Positions 59,331-64,000 of a stretch of 64,000 bases of DNA are shown here, piece by piece (the first letter of the stretch is position 1; each line of letters opens with the position of its first letter). Source of the stretch: Streptomyces sp. NBC_01465 (GTDB taxonomy: Bacteria > Actinomycetota > Actinomycetes > Streptomycetales > Streptomycetaceae); assembly GCF_036227325.1 (NCBI RefSeq), contig NZ_CP109467.1, forward strand, positions 1,240,001-1,304,000. The letters run 5' to 3'. Made by a program: the position numbers and the translations under genes. The notes beneath the pieces are model-generated. The model saw only the letters and a program-made list of their open reading frames with translations. It searched no databases and was not told where the DNA came from.

Positions 59331-60542
59331 TCAGCAACCGTCGCAGGGGCAGCAGCAGTCGCACCCGTCGCAACCGCAGCCGTCACACCCGCCGCAGTCA
59401 CAGGCGTCGCAGCCGTCGCAGCACCCCTCGCGCTTCTTGCGCGACCAGGGCCCTTCGTACTCGTTCGCACAGCACACCTGGCAGGTGCAGAACAGCCCGA
59501 CGGCGACCGCGCACCCGGCGAGGAACCCACGGGGCTTCTTCGGGGGCTTCTCCGGCTCCCCCGTATGCGGGTCGAACCCGGGCGGCGGCGGCCCGAAAGG
59601 GCTCGGCGTCGGGGACTGGTGCGAGCAGCTCGCACCGAACGCCCGGTCCACGGAGCGCTGCAGCTCGTGCGCGAGCAGGACGTGCGCCAGCTTGTCGTCG
59701 GTGAACTCCGCGTCGCGCAGGGCCAGACGGATCCCGTGCAGCGCGTCGTCGCAGAGCCGCCGCGCCTCCACCAGATCGGTGCCGGTGGCGGAGAGGGGGT
59801 TCCAGGCACCCGACGCCGCGTCAGTTTCCCGGTCCTCCACGGCATCCAGCAGATGCGCGAGCCGCCCGAAGAGCCGCCCGGCCTCGGCGAGGGGCGCCGC
59901 GTTGCCGGGTCGGCCGGCGAGGACGGCGGTGTGCGCGAAGGCGGCCGCAGTGGCCGTCTCGGTCGGCTCGGTGACGACGAGCAGCGAGGTGCCGGGGCCC
60001 GCGAGGGCCTCGATCCCGGTCTGCCGGTCGACGGCGTCGACGAGGACCGCGGTGTCGAATCCGAGCGCCGCGCCGGTACGGGCGCCCGCGCGGTCCCAGC
60101 CCGCGGCGACGCGACGGGCCGCGGCGGCCACGGGCCGGCGGGCCAACAGACCGTCCCGGTCGGCGACGTGGTCGCGTACCTTCGCCGAGGCCAGCACCAG
60201 CGAGACGGCCGCAGCGAGCCGCGCACCCTCGCCCTGGGCGACGGGAGCGGTACGCATACCACGCAGCGGACAGGGCCCGGCGGTCCTGCGCCATCCCGTC
60301 GACCGCTCGGCCTGAGCCTCCGTCAGAACCGAGACGATCAGGCCGTCATAGTTGGTGACGATGCGGGCGAATTGCCCGTGGTCGCCCCGAAGTGCCAGAC
60401 AGAGTCCGCAGAGATGGGCCATCCACTCGGTCTTCAGCCCTTCGCCGAGGCGGTGCGCGCAGGGCCTGACGATTCCGAACACAGCGCTCCCCCGAGCCTC
60501 GTTCAACAGTGCGGCACGCATCGTATCGAGCGAACCGTTCAC
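59331..60542 (-). CDS. DUF5685 family protein with extreme Cys-rich C-terminal tail
   Basis: 403 residues from GTG 60542, which follows AGGGGGGAC; ATG seven codons later is possible. The N-terminus, FGIVRPCAHRLG, and HLCGLCLALRGDHGQFARIVTNYDGL hold four conserved Cys/His. The middle is helical and Ala-rich. Residues about 310-345 are Pro-rich, followed by a hydrophobic, Cys-containing stretch (FLAGCAVAVGLFCTCQVCC). The last 31 residues alternate C-D-G-C units with about 15 Cys. The gene lies between the conservon and a SepF-like gene. I recall DUF5685 as uncharacterised. The tail could bind metal or be lipidated or disulfide-linked. Confidence 0.8.
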   Translation of the reverse strand: MNGSLDTMRAALLNEARGSAVFGIVRPCAHRLGEGLKTEWMAHLCGLCLALRGDHGQFARIVTNYDGLIVSVLTEAQAERSTGWRRTAGPCPLRGMRTAPVAQGEGARLAAAVSLVLASAKVRDHVADRDGLLARRPVAAAARRVAAGWDRAGARTGAALGFDTAVLVDAVDRQTGIEALAGPGTSLLVVTEPTETATAAAFAHTAVLAGRPGNAAPLAEAGRLFGRLAHLLDAVEDRETDAASGAWNPLSATGTDLVEARRLCDDALHGIRLALRDAEFTDDKLAHVLLAHELQRSVDRAFGASCSHQSPTPSPFGPPPPGFDPHTGEPEKPPKKPRGFLAGCAVAVGLFCTCQVCCANEYEGPWSRKKREGCCDGCDACDCGGCDGCGCDGCDCCCPCDGC

Positions 60543-60758
60543 CCGTACGTCCCCCCTGTCACCCGCATGGCCGGAGACGTCTTATTTTCATCCTGTCAGC
60601 AGCCGTACTCAGGAAGATCCCTGACGAACCACCACAAGTTCTGCACCAGTACCGTCACGAATCACCTGCGCGGCGACTATCCACTTGGCGCAGTATCCGC
60701 ATCATGGACGACCATAGGGATGCGGAACGCAGACAGACCGCGGTGAAAGGAGGCGTCC

Positions 60759-61199
60759 ATGGGTTCGGTGCGCAAGGCGAGTGCCTGGCTGGGGCTTGTC
60801 GAGGACAGTGACGACCGCTACTACGACGACGAGTACCCGGAGGGGACCGAGACCTCCGGTGGCGAGGCGTGGGTGACCGACCCTCGCGTACGGGTCGTCG
60901 CCGAGGCGGCCGAGGAGAAGGGCCGCAGGATCGCCACGATCACCCCGGACGGTTTCCGGGATGCGCGCGGCATCGGCGAGATGTTCCGGGACGGCGTCCC
61001 GGTGATCATGAACCTCACGTCCATGGAGCCCGCCGACGCCAAGCGCGTGGTGGACTTCGCCGCGGGTCTGACCTTCGGTCTCCGCGGTTCCATCGAGCGC
61101 GTGGCGACCCGGGTCTTCCTGCTGACCCCCGCCAACACGCAGATCGTCAGCGGGGAGCCCGCGGGCCGCGCCAACAGCGGCTTCTTCAACCAGAGCTGA
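60759..61199 (+). CDS. sflA: SepF-like cell-division protein (SflA-type)
   Basis: 146 residues; ATG follows AAAGGAGG, the strongest ribosome site of the window. The N-terminal amphipathic segment [14 protein letters not shown] fits SepF membrane targeting. The C-terminal core, [61 protein letters not shown], is the SepF fold that binds FtsZ. It is short, lacks the long variable linker of the main SepF and is not in a division gene cluster, so it is one of the SepF-like paralogues (SflA/SflB) of streptomycetes. The neighbourhood matches SflA from memory. These act with dynamins during sporulation septation. Confidence 0.85.
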   Translation: MGSVRKASAWLGLVEDSDDRYYDDEYPEGTETSGGEAWVTDPRVRVVAEAAEEKGRRIATITPDGFRDARGIGEMFRDGVPVIMNLTSMEPADAKRVVDFAAGLTFGLRGSIERVATRVFLLTPANTQIVSGEPAGRANSGFFNQS

Positions 61200-61214
61200 G
61201 CCGGGCAGGGTCGC

Positions 61215-62405
61215 TTACCGGAAGGCATCCAGACCGGTGAGCGCCTTGCCCAGCACCAGCTGGTGCATCTCGACGGTGCCCTCGTAGGTGAGCACCGACT
61301 CGAGGTTGGTGGCGTGGCGCATGATCGGGTACTCGAGCGAGATCCCGTTGGCGCCCAGGATCGTCCGCGAGGTGCGGCAGATCTCGATGGCCTCGCGCAC
61401 ATTGTTGAGCTTGCCGAAGCTGACCTGCTCGGGGCGGAGCTTCCCCGCGTCGAGGCGCATGCCCAGGTGATGGGCGAGCAGGATCCCCTTGTGCAGCTCG
61501 ACGGCCATGTCGGCGAGCTTGGCCTGGGTCAGCTGGAACCCGCCGATCGGCTTCCCGAACTGCTCGCGCGTCTTGGAGTACTCCACCGCCGTCTCGAAGC
61601 TGGAGCGGGCGGCACCCATCGCGCCCCACACGATCCCGTAGCGGGCATGACTGAGGCAGCTGAGCGGACCCTTCAGTCCGACAACCTCCGGCAGTACGGC
61701 ATCGGCGGGCAGCCGCACCTCGTCGAGCACGAGCTCGCTGGTGACGGAGGCGCGCAGCGACCACTTGTGCTTGATCTCGGGGGCGGAGAAGCCGGGCACG
61801 TCGGTCGGTACGACGAAGCCCCGGATCCCGTCGTCGGTCTGGGCCCACACCACGGCCACACCCGCGACCGACCCGTTGGTGATCCACATCTTGCGCCCGT
61901 TGAGCACCCAGTCGGTGCCGTCGCGCTTGGCGCGCGTCCGCATGTCGCCCGGGTCGGAGCCGCGGTCGGGCTCGGTCAGCCCGAAGCAGCCGATGATCTC
62001 GCCGGCCGCCATACCGGGCAGCCACTGCTGCTTCTGCTCCTCGGAGCCGAAGCGGTGGATCGCGTACATGGCGAGGGAGCCCTGTACGGAGACGAGCGAC
62101 CGGATCCCCGAGTCGGCGGCCTCCAGCTCCAGGCAGGCGAGCCCGTACTGGACGGCGCTGGCCCCGGCGCACCCGTATCCCTGGAGCGACATCCCGAGCG
62201 CCCCGATGGAGCCGAGCTCGCGGGCCAGCTCACGGATGCCGGGGAGCTCACCCTTCTCGTACCAGTCGGCGACGTACGGAATGACGCGGTCCGCGGCCCA
62301 GGAGCGCACGGTGGAACGGATCGCGAGGTCCTCGGCGCTGAGCAGGTCGTCGATGCCGATGGGGTCGGCGGGGTCGAAGGGCGGCAGCTTCGAGGATGCG
62401 GACAT
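61215..62405 (-). CDS. Acyl-CoA dehydrogenase, glutaryl-CoA dehydrogenase-like
   Basis: 396 residues, family length; ATG with GGAGG ten bases upstream. Motifs: FGLTEPDRGSDPGDMRTRA (FAD/substrate loop), WVLNGRKMWITNG, YSKTREQFGKPIGGFQLTQAKLADM, and the catalytic base Glu in LTYEGTVEMHQLVLG. The FDPADPIGIDDLLSAEDLAIR start and an Arg-rich active site favour the glutaryl-CoA branch, which oxidises and decarboxylates glutaryl-CoA in lysine and tryptophan breakdown. No electron-transfer flavoprotein gene is close. A 17-base palindrome sits over its predicted promoter. Confidence 0.92.
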   Translation of the reverse strand: MSASSKLPPFDPADPIGIDDLLSAEDLAIRSTVRSWAADRVIPYVADWYEKGELPGIRELARELGSIGALGMSLQGYGCAGASAVQYGLACLELEAADSGIRSLVSVQGSLAMYAIHRFGSEEQKQQWLPGMAAGEIIGCFGLTEPDRGSDPGDMRTRAKRDGTDWVLNGRKMWITNGSVAGVAVVWAQTDDGIRGFVVPTDVPGFSAPEIKHKWSLRASVTSELVLDEVRLPADAVLPEVVGLKGPLSCLSHARYGIVWGAMGAARSSFETAVEYSKTREQFGKPIGGFQLTQAKLADMAVELHKGILLAHHLGMRLDAGKLRPEQVSFGKLNNVREAIEICRTSRTILGANGISLEYPIMRHATNLESVLTYEGTVEMHQLVLGKALTGLDAFR

Positions 62406-62431
62406 GGCAGGACCTCCGACGGTTCACGTAA

Positions 62432-62448
62432 AACTAGCGCTGCTAATT
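62432..62448. promoter_or_regulatory. Palindromic operator upstream of the acyl-CoA dehydrogenase gene
   Basis: AACTAGC (62432-62438), GCT, GCTAATT (62442-62448): a 17-base imperfect palindrome (6 of 7 positions) in an otherwise GC-rich gap. It overlaps a possible minus-strand -10 box, TAGTTT (62431-62436). The size and position are typical for a TetR-family repressor of fatty acid or amino acid catabolism. Confidence 0.45.
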
Positions 62449-62500
62449 AACGGCTCGCGCAGACACTACGACCCAGCCTCCCGCACGTCCAGACACCGGG

Positions 62501-64000
62501 TCAGGCCGTCGACTCCGCATCGACCCGGGCGCCCCGCTCCCGCTCACGCGGAGCGGGAACGCACGCCGCAGGCGACCCGCAGTCCATGACCCGAGGCAAC
62601 CGCAGCGCAGCCAAAGCCCCCAGCAGCAACAGCCCCGCACTGACGACCAGCGTCACATGCAGCCCGTGCACAAACGCATGCCGCGCCGCACTCCGCAGCG
62701 CCTCGCCCGCGGGCCCGCCCAGCCGGGCAGCCACCTCGTACGCCTCGCCCAGCGAGTTCTCCGCATGCGCACTGGCCCCCGAGGGAACCCCCTGCACCGA
62801 GGCGAGCGCCGGCGCGTACGCCGCGTTCATGACGCTGCCGAGCAGCGCGATCCCCATCCCCGCACCCAGCTGGTACGAGGTCTCGCCAATGGCGGCCGCC
62901 CCGCCGGCGCTGTCGGCCGGGGCCTCGCTCAGCATCGATTCGTACGCACCGAAGAGCGTGGTCTGCAGCCCGGCGCCCAGCAGCACGAAGGCGGACGTCA
63001 GCAGCCACGGCCGGTCGTGCTGGCCCATCGCGACCAGGCACAGCACGGCGGCGGCGGTCAGCACGAAGCCGTAACTGACCATCCGGCGCGGCCCGATCCG
63101 GCGCAGGGTGTACGAACCGGTGGCGCCCGCCGCCATGGCGGCGAAGGTCAGCGGCAGCAGCCGCAGGCCGGTGGCGAGCGGACTCAGTCCCAGCACGAGC
63201 TGCAGGTACTGGACCGCGATCAGCTCCAGACCGACCAGCGCCAGCATGGCGAGGACGATGCAGCCGACAGCGGTGGTGAAGGTGGGCCGGGCGAAGAGCC
63301 GCATGTCGACGAGGGGGTGTTCGCGCCGCTTCTGCCGCCGTACGAAAAGAACCAGCAGCGCGGACCCGATGCACAGCGGCCCCAGCGTCCCGGCCCCGAA
63401 CACCGCCTCACCCGCGCCCAGCCGTTTCACGCCGAGCACGACACCGAGCACACCGGCCGCGGCCATCAGCGCGCCGAGCACGTCCCACGGTCCCTCGGCG
63501 CTGCCCTTGGACTCGGGCAGCAGCCAGCGGCCGAGCGGCAGTATCACCGCCATCAGCGGGATGTTGATCAGGAAGACCGAGCCCCACCAGAAGTGCTCGA
63601 CGAGGAAGCCGCCGAGCACGGGCCCGGTGGCCGCGCCGACCGCGGCGACCGCCGTCCAGATGCCTATGGCGACGGCCCGCTCGCGCCGGTCGGGGAAGAC
63701 CGCCCGCAGCAGCGAGAGCGTCGCGGGCATGATCATCGCGCCGCCGACACCGAGCAGCGCACGGGCGCCGATCAGTATCTGCGGGGTGGTCGCGAGGGCC
63801 GCGACGGCGGAGGCCACGCCGAAGAGCGCGTAACCGAGCAGCAGGATCCGGCGGCGGCCGACGCGGTCCCCGAGCGTGCCGAAGAGGATCAGCAGGGACG
63901 CGCAGACCAGCGGGTAGGCGTCGACGATCCAGAGCAGCTGCATCGCGCCGGGGTGCAGGTCCTGTGTGACGGACGGCACGGCGACGTGCAGCACGGTGGC
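62501..64000 (-). CDS. MFS drug exporter of the DHA2 (14-helix) type, 5' end beyond the window
   Basis: The frame stays open to the window edge, so the start is missing; about 500 residues are visible. Visible motifs: VAVPSVTQDLHPGAMQLLWIVDAYPLVCASLLILFGTLGDRVGRRR (motif A), and TGPVLGGFLVEHFWWGSVFLINIP (motif C). About 13 helices remain. The EmrB/QacA/SmvA group exports cationic drugs and dyes by proton antiport. Transcribed towards the acyl-CoA dehydrogenase gene, 95 bases away. No regulator gene for it is inside the window. Confidence 0.92.
   Translation of the reverse strand, partial: ATVLHVAVPSVTQDLHPGAMQLLWIVDAYPLVCASLLILFGTLGDRVGRRRILLLGYALFGVASAVAALATTPQILIGARALLGVGGAMIMPATLSLLRAVFPDRRERAVAIGIWTAVAAVGAATGPVLGGFLVEHFWWGSVFLINIPLMAVILPLGRWLLPESKGSAEGPWDVLGALMAAAGVLGVVLGVKRLGAGEAVFGAGTLGPLCIGSALLVLFVRRQKRREHPLVDMRLFARPTFTTAVGCIVLAMLALVGLELIAVQYLQLVLGLSPLATGLRLLPLTFAAMAAGATGSYTLRRIGPRRMVSYGFVLTAAAVLCLVAMGQHDRPWLLTSAFVLLGAGLQTTLFGAYESMLSEAPADSAGGAAAIGETSYQLGAGMGIALLGSVMNAAYAPALASVQGVPSGASAHAENSLGEAYEVAARLGGPAGEALRSAARHAFVHGLHVTLVVSAGLLLLGALAALRLPRVMDCGSPAACVPAPRERERGARVDAESTA

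Noticed and set aside
1..64000. Search for CRISPR arrays, tRNA/rRNA genes, insertion sequences, integrase/att sites and prophage genes
   Set aside because: No regularly spaced repeats, CCA-ended cloverleaf sequences, transposase DDE motifs or phage structural genes were recognised by eye.

Overview
The window is very GC-rich (roughly 70%), with strong third-position GC bias, GTG/TTG starts, many 1-4 base stop/start overlaps and only a few TTA codons. Gene content includes a conservon, a SepF-like protein, streptogrisin-type proteases, an AA10 polysaccharide monooxygenase and a PknB-type kinase. Together these point to a Streptomyces chromosome. The order hmgA, kinase, GDSL lipase, AA10 protein, lipase, conservon, SepF-like, acyl-CoA dehydrogenase resembles, from memory, the SCO1715-SCO1750 part of S. 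coelicolor. I see no rRNA, tRNA, CRISPR array, insertion sequence or prophage.

Layout. 1-3470: a DUF4331 tail, a TPR protein and a NicO-type Ni/Co exporter, probably one operon. 3483-6761: homogentisate dioxygenase with a GntR regulator, then an orphan type-ISP specificity-domain protein. 6770-12743: Tat-exported M20 amidohydrolase divergent from a CoA transferase, a small basic protein, a Ser/Thr kinase and a secreted GDSL esterase. 13016-20122: surface-polysaccharide operon (two GT2 enzymes, a deacetylase, and a flippase fused to a GT-C-like domain); both GT genes carry an early TTA codon, and a long leader contains an S-box-like core. 20178-28968: AAA ATPase, GntR, GNATs, DUF402, secreted histidine phosphatase, sortase-anchored AA10 protein, lipase, YhgE-like protein and an acetate-type transporter. 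29033-35010: adhE, a streptogrisin-type protease, a slipin and an alpha/beta hydrolase.

35041-44340 is the most unusual block. It holds a complete FxSxx-COOH RiPP system on the minus strand: precursor fxsA ending F-N-S-A-L, radical SAM/SPASM maturase fxsB, TIR-like fxsC, and a giant fxsT combining a MinD/ParA-like ATPase, TIR, NB-ARC and TPRs. Divergent from it is a two-module SLATT (2TM) protein containing a TTA codon, convergent with a SLOG nucleotide-sensor-like gene. The combination of peptide, TIR/STAND proteins and SLATT/SLOG looks like a conflict or signalling island; what the peptide does is unknown.

44451-55390: a second streptogrisin-type protease, then a nine-gene divergent locus (two solute-binding proteins, two permeases, one ATPase, two flavin monooxygenases, an FAD/NAD(P)-binding protein, DUF1684). 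It resembles the Bacillus ytmI/tcy organosulfur operon. The plus-strand arm starts with a 23-residue leader peptide of the R-x-H-I-D-x-x-R-V...C type that actinobacteria place before sulfur genes. 55454-64000: a conservon (cvnDCBA), a DUF5685 protein with an extreme cysteine-rich tail, a SepF-like protein, a glutaryl-CoA-dehydrogenase-like enzyme behind a palindromic operator, and an MFS exporter cut by the window end.
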